From assembly GCA_030532365.1 (NCBI GenBank), contig JAUNLH010000011.1:1-44622 (forward strand): a stretch of DNA of 44,622 nucleotides, in the 5' to 3' direction. The first letter of the stretch is position 1, and every line of letters begins with the position of its first letter. The notes under the pieces were generated by a model, which saw only the letters and a list, made by a program, of their open reading frames with translations, was not told the origin of the DNA and searched no databases. This DNA is from Porphyromonas sp. GTDB lineage: Bacteria > Bacteroidota > Bacteroidia > Bacteroidales > Porphyromonadaceae. Of the stretch, positions 17,838 through 26,489 are shown in pieces. A program made the position numbers and the translations under genes.

Positions 17838-17866
17838 AAGCGTATAGGTCATCTATGCGCTTTTTT
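17838..17866 (+). terminator. Rho-independent terminator of tRNA-Thr
   Basis: AAGCGTATAG (17838-17847) pairs with CTATGCGCTT (17853-17862) with one G-T pair, followed directly by a run of T. The rest of the gap up to 18022 holds only the MFS promoter candidate. Confidence 0.85.
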
Positions 17867-17982
17867 CATAAATTCGAACTCGCGGTGCAATTTACCTAAA
17901 ATATTTGAATTTGCATATTCTCTTATCGTTGTCTGATTTGTTCGCTTCATGAGGGGTATAGAACTCAATAGTAGCACATTAC

Positions 17983-18014
17983 TTGTCCGTATGATATATA
18001 AAATGGCACTTTTG
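17983..18014 (+). promoter_or_regulatory. Possible promoter of the MFS gene with almost no leader
   Basis: TTG at 17983-17985 and CACTTTTG at 18007-18014 (consensus TAnnTTTG, first base differs) are 21 nt apart. Transcription would start about 4-7 nt past the -7 box, at or next to the ATG at 18022. Confidence 0.35.
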
Positions 18015-18021
18015 TAATGTT

Positions 18022-19230
18022 ATGGAACGCAGGAAACAAAATCATGTAGCAAAGCGGGCTCTCTTCTTCATCCTATTGATGAGCCTGACCAGCTTGCTCT
18101 CAGATTTAACTCATGAGGGAGCCACCTCGATCAATGGTAAGTTCCTATCTCTTCTAGGAGTCTCTGCCGCTACTATAGGCTTAGTGACTGGCTTAGGAGA
18201 ATTTATCGGGTATGGTATGCGACTGCTCTTTGGTCGCATCACCGACAAGACACGCCAGTACTGGCTCTTCATCTTTGTAGGATATTTCGTAGATCTATTT
18301 GCTGTGCCAGCACTGGCATTGGTGCACGAAGATGGATGGATATGGGCATGTGCGCTCATCATTATAGAACGCTTCGGCAAGGCGATCAAGAAACCAAGCA
18401 AGAACACACTTGTATCCTTTAGCGTCACACAAATAGGAACGGGCAAGGGGTTCGCTATACTCGAAGTGATCGATCAACTGGGTGCATTCCTCGGTCCTTT
18501 GGTACTTTTCTTCACCATGAGTGCCAGGACCGATCTCTCGAGTTTCGATATGTTTAGATCAGCATACTCGATATTGCTGATCCCTGCAGTGCTCACGATG
18601 GTTGTACTATACATTGCATGGCGGAAGTTCCCCCACCCCGAAGACTTTGAGGTTGAAAAGGAGGAAGAGCCCCAAGCCTTTAAGTGGAATAAGGGCTTTG
18701 TATACTACATCCTTGCTATCTCATTTGTAGCATTCGGATTTATCGACTTCCCCATCGTCACACTACACACCGCCAATCTAGGAGCTGTACCTGATACATT
18801 TCTTCCTCTGCTATACTCCGGAGCTATGTTGGTAGACGGTGTGGCAGCGTTCTTATTTGGACTTTACTTCGATCGAAAGCCCAAGCAAGCACTGATCTTA
18901 GCATCAGCTGTGTCAGCCCTCTTCCCCATCTTCATATTTGGGTTGCACTCCAATGTTGCGCTCTACATTGGTATCTTCTGCTGGGGAGCCGGGCTAGGTG
19001 CCCAAGAGTCTATACTCAAGGCAGTTGTCGCTGAGTTGATACCTAAGAACAGCCGAGCCACAGGTTATGGTTTCTTTGAGTTCTTCTTCGGCATCAGTTG
19101 GTTTTTAGGTAGTTGGTTGCTAGGAGCGTTGTACGACTACTCCATCCCTCTGATGATCGCTATTTCGACAGCGACACAAGTGGTTCCGGTAGTTCTCTAT
19201 AGTCTTTCTTACAAGTACAGCAAAGAGTAG
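18022..19230 (+). CDS. Major facilitator superfamily transporter
   Basis: A 402-residue inner membrane protein with about 11-12 hydrophobic segments, the usual MFS size. An acidic cytoplasmic loop (HPEDFEVEKEEEPQ, about residues 209-222) divides the two halves. The short loop GRITDKTRQYW (about 71-81), between the second and third segments, corresponds to the MFS signature GxxxDRxGRR in weakened form. Substrate cannot be read from the sequence. It is a single gene between tRNA-Thr and the convergent engB operon. The next Met (residue 20) would cut into the first membrane segment, so ATG 18022 is kept despite the very short leader. Confidence 0.85.
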   Translation: MERRKQNHVAKRALFFILLMSLTSLLSDLTHEGATSINGKFLSLLGVSAATIGLVTGLGEFIGYGMRLLFGRITDKTRQYWLFIFVGYFVDLFAVPALALVHEDGWIWACALIIIERFGKAIKKPSKNTLVSFSVTQIGTGKGFAILEVIDQLGAFLGPLVLFFTMSARTDLSSFDMFRSAYSILLIPAVLTMVVLYIAWRKFPHPEDFEVEKEEEPQAFKWNKGFVYYILAISFVAFGFIDFPIVTLHTANLGAVPDTFLPLLYSGAMLVDGVAAFLFGLYFDRKPKQALILASAVSALFPIFIFGLHSNVALYIGIFCWGAGLGAQESILKAVVAELIPKNSRATGYGFFEFFFGISWFLGSWLLGALYDYSIPLMIAISTATQVVPVVLYSLSYKYSKE

Positions 19231-19244
19231 AGGAACAAGTATCG

Positions 19245-19886
19245 CTAGTCAATGCCACTTCGATACTGCACTTGGTCAAGATTCGCACTCAGAATCTCCT
19301 CAATGTAGTCGAGGAGTTCGGAGCACCCCTCTTGAGTCTCCGCTGAAGTTACAAAGATGGGTGGCAGTATCTCCCATGTCTTGAGCAATTCACTCTTGTA
19401 GGTACTGATATTCTTCTGACGCTCATTCTGTTTCACCTTATCAGCCTTAGTGAAGACGATAGAGAATGGGATCCCCTCCATCCCTAGCTGATGGATAAAG
19501 TCAAGATCGACTTGCATTGGCTTGTGCCTCAGGTCTATCAAGACAAAGAGATTGACCATCTGCTCTCTCTCTGTGATGTACTCCCATATCATCCTCTCAA
19601 ACTTGGCTCGCACAGCCTTCGAGACCTTGGCGTAGCCATAGCCAGGCAGGTCAACGATAAAAAAGCTGTCATTCACAATGAAGTGGTTGATCAGCTGGGT
19701 TTTACCTGGTACTTGGGAGGTCTTAGCTAGCCCCTTATGAGATGTCAATGCATTGATCAGAGAGGACTTCCCTACGTTTGAGCGACCGATAAAGGCAAAC
19801 TCCATCCTGTCGCTCTTGGGACATTCAGCCAGCTTTGTACTGCTCTTAAAGAACTCTGCACTCCGGATATTCATAGCAACGATCAA
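19245..19886 (-). CDS. engB: Ribosome-biogenesis GTPase EngB/YsxC
   Basis: EngB is a TRAFAC-class GTPase needed for late 50S subunit assembly. The 213-residue length is normal. G1 GRSNVGKSS is at residues 34-42. G3 is DLPGYGYAKV, the PGYG form typical of EngB, and G4 is TKAD. The start overlaps the lipid-kinase stop by 4 nt. A second in-frame Met at residue 5 (MNIRSAEFF, 19874) resembles the usual EngB start and may be the true one. It is last in the six-gene minus-strand unit and faces the MFS gene with only 14 nt between stops. Confidence 0.96.
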   Translation of the reverse strand: MIVAMNIRSAEFFKSSTKLAECPKSDRMEFAFIGRSNVGKSSLINALTSHKGLAKTSQVPGKTQLINHFIVNDSFFIVDLPGYGYAKVSKAVRAKFERMIWEYITEREQMVNLFVLIDLRHKPMQVDLDFIHQLGMEGIPFSIVFTKADKVKQNERQKNISTYKSELLKTWEILPPIFVTSAETQEGCSELLDYIEEILSANLDQVQYRSGID

Positions 19887-20815
19887 CGGGCTCCAATGAT
19901 GCTCTGAAACAGCTCCACGATATTCTTATCCCGATCTTCATCACTACCAGCTATGACTCTTAGCTTCTTAGAGTGCACCTTGACCTCCAGACGACTTACC
20001 GCTTTCTTTGGTTCGCCATCAATATGGTATGGTACTGGTTGTGAGGAGGTAATCACTATATCACGTCCTCTGTACATCGAGGTATAGTCGCTCTTATCGA
20101 TCTCCTTAGTAAATAGCTGGAGAGCGATCTTTGCAGCATCAATCTCAGAAAAAGGCTTCATGATCGTGACATCCAGCATGCCATCAGACATGCTAGCATT
20201 AGGAGCAATAAAAGCATTATTGCCATATTGGGATGCATTTGCTACAGCTACAAGGTAGGCTGTAGCTGTCACCTCGCGACCATCTATCGTGATTAGGTAA
20301 TCGCTTGGTTTATAGTTAAGGAGCAGAGAAACCGTCTCCTTGACATACGTGGCTGGACCTCTTGTGTCGCTATCTGCGAACTCCTCAGAGATCATGCCAT
20401 CAAGTCCGATTCCGCAGGTAACGAAGAAGCACTCTCCGTTAGCCTCACACGTATCTATCGTTGTTACATGATGGCGAAGTAGCGTACTGGTGGCAGCCTT
20501 GGCATTCATGGGTATTCTAAGCTCCCTTGCTAAACCATTACCACTACCGTTAGGAATGATGCCCAAGACCTTGTCCGAACCTGTGAGCGCATGCCCTATC
20601 TCATTGACAGTACCATCACCACCTACAGCAACTATCACGTCCACATCGCTCTTCACAGCCTCACGTGCTATACGTGTAGCATGCCCTTCCGCTTTAGTTT
20701 CCCTCAGTTCTGCAGTATGCCCCTCCTTTTCGATTAGTTCCTTTACCCCTTGCAGAAGGCGCTCGTTATCGCGTTTAGTGCCAGAATTAGGATTATATAT
20801 GAGAAGATATTTCAT
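19883..20815 (-). CDS. Diacylglycerol-kinase-family lipid kinase (YegS/DgkB-like)
   Basis: A 310-residue cytosolic lipid kinase of the DAGK catalytic family. The N-terminal LLIYNPNSGTKR and the nucleotide loop VAVGGDGTVNEIGHAL are diagnostic, followed by GIIPNGSGNGLAREL. The family phosphorylates diacylglycerol, sphingoid bases or related lipids; which one is used here is unknown. Since many Porphyromonas species make dihydroceramides, a sphingoid substrate is possible. The gene lies 33 nt after manA and overlaps engB by 4 nt. Confidence 0.9.
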   Translation of the reverse strand: MKYLLIYNPNSGTKRDNERLLQGVKELIEKEGHTAELRETKAEGHATRIAREAVKSDVDVIVAVGGDGTVNEIGHALTGSDKVLGIIPNGSGNGLARELRIPMNAKAATSTLLRHHVTTIDTCEANGECFFVTCGIGLDGMISEEFADSDTRGPATYVKETVSLLLNYKPSDYLITIDGREVTATAYLVAVANASQYGNNAFIAPNASMSDGMLDVTIMKPFSEIDAAKIALQLFTKEIDKSDYTSMYRGRDIVITSSQPVPYHIDGEPKKAVSRLEVKVHSKKLRVIAGSDEDRDKNIVELFQSIIGAR

Positions 20816-20848
20816 AATCTGTAACCTCTACTTATTACTTTAGTACGG

Positions 20849-21853
20849 TTAGGGAACAAAGCTCTCAATCACCACGGCGTCACCATTGACTGGAGACACC
20901 TCATAGTACCTAAGTTCAGCCGGGATCAACAGGGTTTCACCTTGTCTAGCAGATATCTTACCGCTCGAGGTCTCTAGCTCTACAGTTCCATTCGCCACAA
21001 AAAGGACAGTAAATGAGTCACGATCAGGAAGTTCCTGACGATATGAGCGTGTCAGTGACAATTTAGAAGTACGAAAGTAGAGAGAGGTAGCAAGTAGGAC
21101 TGGCTGGTCCTGCGCCTTACGGTCGTAGCTCAGAGCCCCCTCCTTATTAACTTCGTAGTTAACTACAGCAACAGACTGATCTACATGCAGTTCACGCTTG
21201 TTACCCTTATCATCGGTACGGTTAAAGTCAAAGAGACGATAGGTAATATCACTGGCTTGCTGTATCTCAAGGAGCAGACACCCAGCACCTATGGCGTGTA
21301 CCTTACCCGCAGGAAGGAAAAAGACATCGCCCGGCTCGGCTATATGGACATCTAGGTACTCCATCACCTCATCGGTCTTCACGATCTCCTTAAGCTGAGA
21401 AGGGTTAGTCTCCTTGCGCCAACCTGCATAAATCTTAGCATCTTCCTCGCACTCTAGGATATACCACATCTCAGTCTTACCCCAACTGCCATTGTGGTGC
21501 TCACTTGCATATTGATCACCTGGGTGCACCTGCACACTGAGGTCATCATTTGCATCAATCATCTTGATCAGCAGAGGGAACTTCCCATCATACCGATCAA
21601 AGACATGCTGACCAAGTAGGCGTGCACCGTAGGCATCGACCACCTCTGTCAAGGTCTTGCCCTTAAGAAATCCTTCAGCGATGGTAGACTCCTCCCCCTT
21701 CATTGGAGATATCTCCCACGTCTCGCCAATATCACTACTGGGCGACTCTTCGCCTTTATACTTAAATATCCTATCCCCACCCCATATTTTACGCTGATAC
21801 TCAAAGTCAAACTTCAGTGGATATAACGTCATGATATTCTGCTCTTTATTCAT
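20849..21853 (-). CDS. manA: Mannose-6-phosphate isomerase, class I
   Basis: This zinc enzyme interconverts mannose-6-phosphate and fructose-6-phosphate and feeds GDP-mannose/fucose and glycan synthesis. The 334-residue length fits the short bacterial class I form. Metal ligands are visible as QVHPGD (His110), TEMWY (Glu128) and GKVHAIGAG (His186). The N-terminal motif FEYQRKIWGGD is typical. The start overlaps the glgB end by 8 nt; a later Met at residue 8 (MTLYPLKF, 21832) is the more usual start and would remove the overlap. Confidence 0.93.
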   Translation of the reverse strand: MNKEQNIMTLYPLKFDFEYQRKIWGGDRIFKYKGEESPSSDIGETWEISPMKGEESTIAEGFLKGKTLTEVVDAYGARLLGQHVFDRYDGKFPLLIKMIDANDDLSVQVHPGDQYASEHHNGSWGKTEMWYILECEEDAKIYAGWRKETNPSQLKEIVKTDEVMEYLDVHIAEPGDVFFLPAGKVHAIGAGCLLLEIQQASDITYRLFDFNRTDDKGNKRELHVDQSVAVVNYEVNKEGALSYDRKAQDQPVLLATSLYFRTSKLSLTRSYRQELPDRDSFTVLFVANGTVELETSSGKISARQGETLLIPAELRYYEVSPVNGDAVVIESFVP

Positions 21854-23867
21854 TTCTATTCTTCCTTATTCTCTTAAGTATCATTGCTGTTCGAGAGGGG
21901 ATGTAAAGACTTAGCCATCCCTTACCATCAGCTGTAAAGTGCTCATCCCAGCTGGTAAAGTGATGCACCTTAGGATCAACTAAGTCGTATCCTCCGAAGC
22001 GTTTTTCATCGGTTGAGAGCACTTGCTCATACTCACCGATAGGTGCCAATATTTTATAATCTACATGCGACTCTGTAGGATGAAAGTTATATACATACAC
22101 GTACTCCTGACGCTGATAGGCTAGCACCTGATCCTCCTCCTGGCTCCAAAGTTGCGTTAAATCAGAGCTTGCGTAGTCATCCTGCGAGAGCACATGCTCT
22201 ACCATTGCTTGGTCAAAGTCAGACAACTGCTCATACCGGAGAAATCCATTCTCCTCTAGGCTCCATTGCCTACGCGCATACTTATAGCTCCAGCCATTGC
22301 CCTCACGTGGGAAGTCAATCCACTCAGGATGACCAAATTCATTCCCCATAAAGTTGAGGTAGCCACCATTCATAGTAGTTAGCGTCACAAGGCGTATCAT
22401 CTTATGCAGCGCCACACCTCTCTCTACGGCAGGATGGTGGTCATCCTTATTCATGTGCCAGTACATCTCCTTGTCTATCAGCCTAAAGATGATCGTCTTA
22501 TCACCCACAAGCGCCTGGTCATGGCTCTCGGCGTAGCTGATAGTCTTCTCGTCGGCACGTCGGTTAGTACACTCCCACCAGATGGAGCCCGGTTTCCACA
22601 GTTCATCGGGTTGCTCCTTGATCAGCTTGATCCAGAAGTCTGGGATATTCATGGCTAGTCTATAGTCAAAGCCATAACCACCCTCTTCAATACCGAGTGC
22701 CAAGCCAGGCATTCCACTCACCTCCTCTGCAATTGTCACGGCATCTGGTCTCACCTCATGGATCACCTTATTAGCAAGGGTCAGGTAGGTTATTGCGTCA
22801 ATATCTTGACCACCATCATAATAATCATTGTAGGTACAGTAGTTCTTCTCCAGCCCATGGTCGTAGTAGAGCATAGAGGTGACACCGTCAAACCTAAAGC
22901 CATCGAAGTTGAACTCCTCCAGCCAGTACTTACAGTTAGAGAGCAAGAAGTGTATGACCTCGTTCTTACCGTAGTCGAAGCACATAGAGTTCCACTGCGG
23001 GTGAATCATCCGGTCACCATCGTGGAAAAACTGTGTGTAACTCCCATCATAGCGAGCAATCCCCTCTACTTCGTTGCGCACTGCATGAGAGTGCACTAGA
23101 TCCATGATGACAAGGATCCCTAGCCTATGAGCCTCGTCAATCAGCTCTTTCAACTCATCTGGCGTCCCAAATCGAGAAGAGGGTGCATATAAGCTGGAGA
23201 CTTGATAGCCAAAGGAGCCATAGTAGGGATGCTCCATAATCGCCATAAGCTGAATAGCGTTGTATCCTTTCTCCTTGACCTTTGGCAAGATCCTCTCTTT
23301 GAACTCCTTATAAGTGCCTACGCTCTCCGCCTCTGTCGCCATCCCCACGTGTGCCTCGTAGATCAGCAGTGGCTGGTCTCCGAGTACAGGAGCCATGTGC
23401 TCAAAGGCAAAAGACTCCTCTGGTGCCCACACCACAGCTGTAAAGATATGTGTCTCAGGATCCTGCACTACATATCGCGCCCATGCGGGTATTCGCTCAC
23501 CAGAGCCCCCCTCCCACTCCATAAAGAGCTTGTAGTGATCTCCGTGGTTAAGATTATCCTTAGGGAGACGCAACTCCCATACTCCATTAGCCTGCGGTAC
23601 AAATCGGTACTCAGACTGAGGGGAGAATCCATTTTGCTCGTGCAGTAGATAGATGGCAGTGGCATTCGGAGCCCACTCCCGTAACACCCACTCCTCGACT
23701 TCCTTATGTAGCCCGAAATAAAGATACCCAGTGGCAAAGTCGGAGAGAGTACCTACCTCTAGGTCTGCTATTAGTTGCTGCTCCTTATCAAGGATGTATT
23801 CATGTCTTTGCTCTATGATCTCGCTAAATGGGGTCAACCACTTATCGTTCTTCACTATGTCTAGCAT
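21846..23867 (-). CDS. glgB: 1,4-alpha-glucan branching enzyme (GH13)
   Basis: GlgB cuts alpha-1,4-glucan chains and rejoins them through alpha-1,6 links in glycogen. The 673-residue protein has an N-terminal CBM48-like region (about 45-140), the GH13 barrel (about 165-560) and a C-terminal beta domain. Catalytic residues are Asp327 in GFRFDGV, Glu381 in TIAEEVSGMPG and Asp450 in YAESHDQ. The sequence (VSGMPG, WEEFN-type strings) is closer to the short eukaryote-like branching enzymes than to the E. coli form. No glgA or glgP is in the window. It lies 38 nt after aguB. Confidence 0.94.
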   Translation of the reverse strand: MLDIVKNDKWLTPFSEIIEQRHEYILDKEQQLIADLEVGTLSDFATGYLYFGLHKEVEEWVLREWAPNATAIYLLHEQNGFSPQSEYRFVPQANGVWELRLPKDNLNHGDHYKLFMEWEGGSGERIPAWARYVVQDPETHIFTAVVWAPEESFAFEHMAPVLGDQPLLIYEAHVGMATEAESVGTYKEFKERILPKVKEKGYNAIQLMAIMEHPYYGSFGYQVSSLYAPSSRFGTPDELKELIDEAHRLGILVIMDLVHSHAVRNEVEGIARYDGSYTQFFHDGDRMIHPQWNSMCFDYGKNEVIHFLLSNCKYWLEEFNFDGFRFDGVTSMLYYDHGLEKNYCTYNDYYDGGQDIDAITYLTLANKVIHEVRPDAVTIAEEVSGMPGLALGIEEGGYGFDYRLAMNIPDFWIKLIKEQPDELWKPGSIWWECTNRRADEKTISYAESHDQALVGDKTIIFRLIDKEMYWHMNKDDHHPAVERGVALHKMIRLVTLTTMNGGYLNFMGNEFGHPEWIDFPREGNGWSYKYARRQWSLEENGFLRYEQLSDFDQAMVEHVLSQDDYASSDLTQLWSQEEDQVLAYQRQEYVYVYNFHPTESHVDYKILAPIGEYEQVLSTDEKRFGGYDLVDPKVHHFTSWDEHFTADGKGWLSLYIPSRTAMILKRIRKNRNE

Positions 23868-23905
23868 ATCATTACACTCTTAATCTTGCTATAAGTCCAA
23901 TAGCA

Positions 23906-24781
23906 TCAATCTCTGTATCTCTTGGTTAGATCTCCGTAATAGTCGATCCTCCGATCACGAAGAAAAGGCCACCAGCGGCGTATCTGCTCACTCCGCTCCA
24001 TATCCACGTCGATCACCTCGCATGCCTCCTCGTCTCGTGGTAGCTCAGCCAGCATTTCTCCCTGAGGGCCAGCAACAAAAGAACTGCCCCAAAACTGCAC
24101 CCCACCCGTTTGCCTAGACGGATCTGGCTCATACCCCACTCTATTCACCGCAACGACCGGCAGACCATTTGCCACCGCATGCCCGCGCTGTACCAGCATC
24201 CAGGCATTTCGCTGTCGTTCCTGCTCCTCAGCGGTATCACTACTCTCGTAGCCTATGGCAGTCGGATATATAAGTATCTCAGCACCAGCCAAAGCCATCA
24301 GTCGCGCTGCCTCTGGATACCACTGATCCCAGCAAACCAATACCCCCAGCCTGCCCACTGAAGTCTCAATGGGCTCGAAGCCCAAGTCTCCAGGGGTAAA
24401 GTAAAACTTCTCGTAGTACGCCGGGTCGTCAGGTATGTGCATCTTTCTGTACACCCCAGCCATACTACCATCACGCTCCATTACAACTGCGGTATTGTGG
24501 TAAAGCCCAGTAGCTCTCTTCTCAAAGAGAGAGATCACCAAGACAATGCCTAGCTCACGTGCCATCTCGCCATAATAGCGAGTCGACTCGCCAGGGATCT
24601 TCTCCCCATGGTCAAAGTTTTCCACATCCTCAACTTGGCAAAAGTAGAGCGTATTGTGGATCTCTTGCAGCACCACTAGCTCCGCTCCTTGCTTTGCTAC
24701 TGAGTAGATCTTCTCTTTAAGGCGTCGCTTATTATCAGCTACATCTTCTGTATTGTGCTGTTGTATGAGTCCTATTTTCAT
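23906..24781 (-). CDS. aguB: N-carbamoylputrescine amidase
   Basis: A nitrilase-superfamily enzyme that hydrolyses N-carbamoylputrescine to putrescine, CO2 and ammonia. The Glu-Lys-Cys triad is visible: Glu40 (VVLQEIHN), Lys113 (YRKMHIPDD) and Cys150 (GVLVCWDQWYPEAARL). The CWDQWYPEAAR motif and the 291-residue length are characteristic of AguB. It overlaps the aguA stop by 4 nt (ATGA), so the two steps of the agmatine pathway are translationally coupled. Confidence 0.95.
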   Translation of the reverse strand: MKIGLIQQHNTEDVADNKRRLKEKIYSVAKQGAELVVLQEIHNTLYFCQVEDVENFDHGEKIPGESTRYYGEMARELGIVLVISLFEKRATGLYHNTAVVMERDGSMAGVYRKMHIPDDPAYYEKFYFTPGDLGFEPIETSVGRLGVLVCWDQWYPEAARLMALAGAEILIYPTAIGYESSDTAEEQERQRNAWMLVQRGHAVANGLPVVAVNRVGYEPDPSRQTGGVQFWGSSFVAGPQGEMLAELPRDEEACEVIDVDMERSEQIRRWWPFLRDRRIDYYGDLTKRYRD

Positions 24782-25872
24782 ATATTGTTCAGATAAAAGT
24801 ACTTAGGATTGACATAGCCCTGCGGGAGTTGCATCGTGGCACAGTGAAGAGAGCCCCCCTGCTCGATCAATGCACGGCAGTCGACACCCTCCACCACCCT
24901 ACCAGGGCAGTGATCAGCTATGATGCCCAGCGCCACCTCATCCATCACAGGATCACCGTAAATCGGTACGATAACGGCATCGTTGGTCATTAGGAAGTTG
25001 GCATAAGTAGCGGGCAACTGATCCCCGTAGCTATTAAAAATGGGATTAGGCAGTGGGAGGGGCACGAGCTTCTCTATCGATGGCACACGCTCCTGCAGCT
25101 CTATGAGCTCGGCACGTAGCTGGCGAAGCCGTCCATAGTGGACATCCCTCTCGTCGGCTGTATAGTTGTATAGTATGGTATGAGGATCCACGAAGCGGGC
25201 AATCGTATCGATGTGACCATGCGTATCGTCGCCCTCCATAGCCTCAATATCAAGAGAGTAGACACGCTTATTGCCTATCCTGGCAGCAATCTCACTAAGA
25301 TGCTCCGACTCACTTCGTAGAGGGTTGCGATTAGGCTCACAGAGCACTGACGTAGTCGAGAGGATCACGTCCGAGCCATTGCTCTCGATAGCACCGCCCT
25401 CAAGGATATAATCACGCTCACTTCGGTAAGAAGGCTCTATATCTTGGAAGAGATCAGTATGGGCAAAAAGGTTGTAGCAAAAGCGGTTGTCGTTATTAGC
25501 TGCAAACTGTAGCCCCCAAGCGTTAAATCCGAAGTCAAGGAGAGCTCCCCCACCCTCCTTATACTCGATGCTCAAGGGACCATAGTCTCGTACCCACGTG
25601 TCATTTTGGTAAAAGTCTGGAACAATGATCAGTTCATGGTCATACTCCCCCTCCAAATGCTCCCACACTCGCTCCCGCTTATCAGTCACTATAATCACTC
25701 GGACATACTTAAGGAGTGTCTTAGCCACACTCGTATAGCATGCCACAGCCTCCTCCAGATTGTCACGCCAGTCCATCCACTCTGTCGGCCACACGAGGAG
25801 CACAGCGTCTTGCCTCTCCCACTCAGCGATGAGTCGGGCTGGTTTGGTATTGATCAAGTAATTTCTTCGCAT
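24778..25872 (-). CDS. aguA: Agmatine deiminase
   Basis: AguA converts agmatine to N-carbamoylputrescine and ammonia, the first step of the route to putrescine completed by AguB. It is a guanidino-modifying enzyme (pentein fold) of the expected length, 364 residues. The substrate-binding WPTEWMDWRDN is near the N-terminus, the catalytic His/Asp region is GDDTHGHIDT, and the nucleophile is Cys344 in GSLHCATMQLP. It is the first gene of the minus-strand unit, with a -7 box about 65 nt upstream. Confidence 0.96.
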   Translation of the reverse strand: MRRNYLINTKPARLIAEWERQDAVLLVWPTEWMDWRDNLEEAVACYTSVAKTLLKYVRVIIVTDKRERVWEHLEGEYDHELIIVPDFYQNDTWVRDYGPLSIEYKEGGGALLDFGFNAWGLQFAANNDNRFCYNLFAHTDLFQDIEPSYRSERDYILEGGAIESNGSDVILSTTSVLCEPNRNPLRSESEHLSEIAARIGNKRVYSLDIEAMEGDDTHGHIDTIARFVDPHTILYNYTADERDVHYGRLRQLRAELIELQERVPSIEKLVPLPLPNPIFNSYGDQLPATYANFLMTNDAVIVPIYGDPVMDEVALGIIADHCPGRVVEGVDCRALIEQGGSLHCATMQLPQGYVNPKYFYLNNI

Positions 25873-25934
25873 AACATCCCAATTTTGATTTAGGACATAG
25901 GAGCATTACATCTCTTTTCACATCTCGGTAGCTA

Positions 25935-25942
25935 CAAATCTA
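25935..25942 (-). promoter_or_regulatory. -7 element (TAGATTTG) of the aguA operon
   Basis: On the minus strand, TAGATTTG fits TAnnTTTG about 63 nt before the aguA ATG. No TTG is visible 19-21 nt further upstream. The gap between aguA and the ppiD-like gene (25873-26489) otherwise holds repeat array C, the ppiD promoter, and no gene. Confidence 0.5.
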
Positions 25943-26108
25943 ACTAAAAATCTTGTGTTCCTTGAGTGCTCCTGACCTCTTGACTTCAGCAAATCATGTC
26001 AACCCAACTGTGTTTATAGGCGCCCCCAACAAATATCCTACGACAGCGAAAGTGCTCTGCCAACCAGTAAGATCAAAAAGGTGACAAACTGATATCCAAG
26101 AGAAAACT

Positions 26109-26216
26109 GACACCCGAACTTAAAAATTCTAAGTTCCCAACTTAGGTGCATCGAAGTTCCGAACTTCGACAACTCTAAGTTCCCAACTAAAATTTACCGA
26201 GGTTCGGGTCTTAGAT
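26109..26216. repeat. Palindromic 23-nt-period array, copy C
   Basis: Cores start at 26131 (AAGTTCCCAACTT), 26154 (AAGTTCCGAACTT), 26177 (AAGTTCCCAACTA) and 26200 (degenerate, AGGTTCGGGTCTT), each exactly 23 nt from the last. The left end (CCCGAACTT, to 26121) is the terminal unit in reverse orientation. The array lies between the divergent aguA and ppiD-like genes. Confidence 0.8.
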
Positions 26217-26380
26217 TTTGGGAGCTTCGGAGGGGTGTGATATGTGAGTAGGGGAGGGGATTTTTGGTAAATTAAGGACTTGTGTGGGTTTTCTTTGCAT
26301 CCCCCACTCTTCTCTGTCCGCAAGACACGTGGGAGACTCCTATATATTATGTGTATTTGGCTGTGAGAGATAAAAGACTT

Positions 26381-26412
26381 TTTGATAGTTTGCTAATTTC
26401 TTGTTAACTTCG
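26381..26412 (+). promoter_or_regulatory. Promoter of the ppiD-like gene
   Basis: TTTG (26381-26384) and TAACTTCG (26405-26412, one mismatch to TAnnTTTG) are separated by 20 nt. A leader of about 70 nt, purine-rich (GAGAGGAGGAGG, about 26447-26458), leads to the ATG at 26490. Confidence 0.55.
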
Positions 26413-26489
26413 CAGACAAATTAAGCGGGAGCCTTACTCCGAAAAAAGAGAGGAGGAGGTCGGTTTCCCCCTGTAACGAATATTACAAT

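Noticed and set aside
18004..18019. Possible sigma-54 site (TGGCAC...) upstream of the MFS gene
   Set aside because: TGGCAC is present but the -12 TTGC at the required spacing is not (TAAT instead).
26129..26323. Minus-strand open frame of 64 codons near array C
   Set aside because: Much of it is translated repeat array; no start signal or family resemblance.
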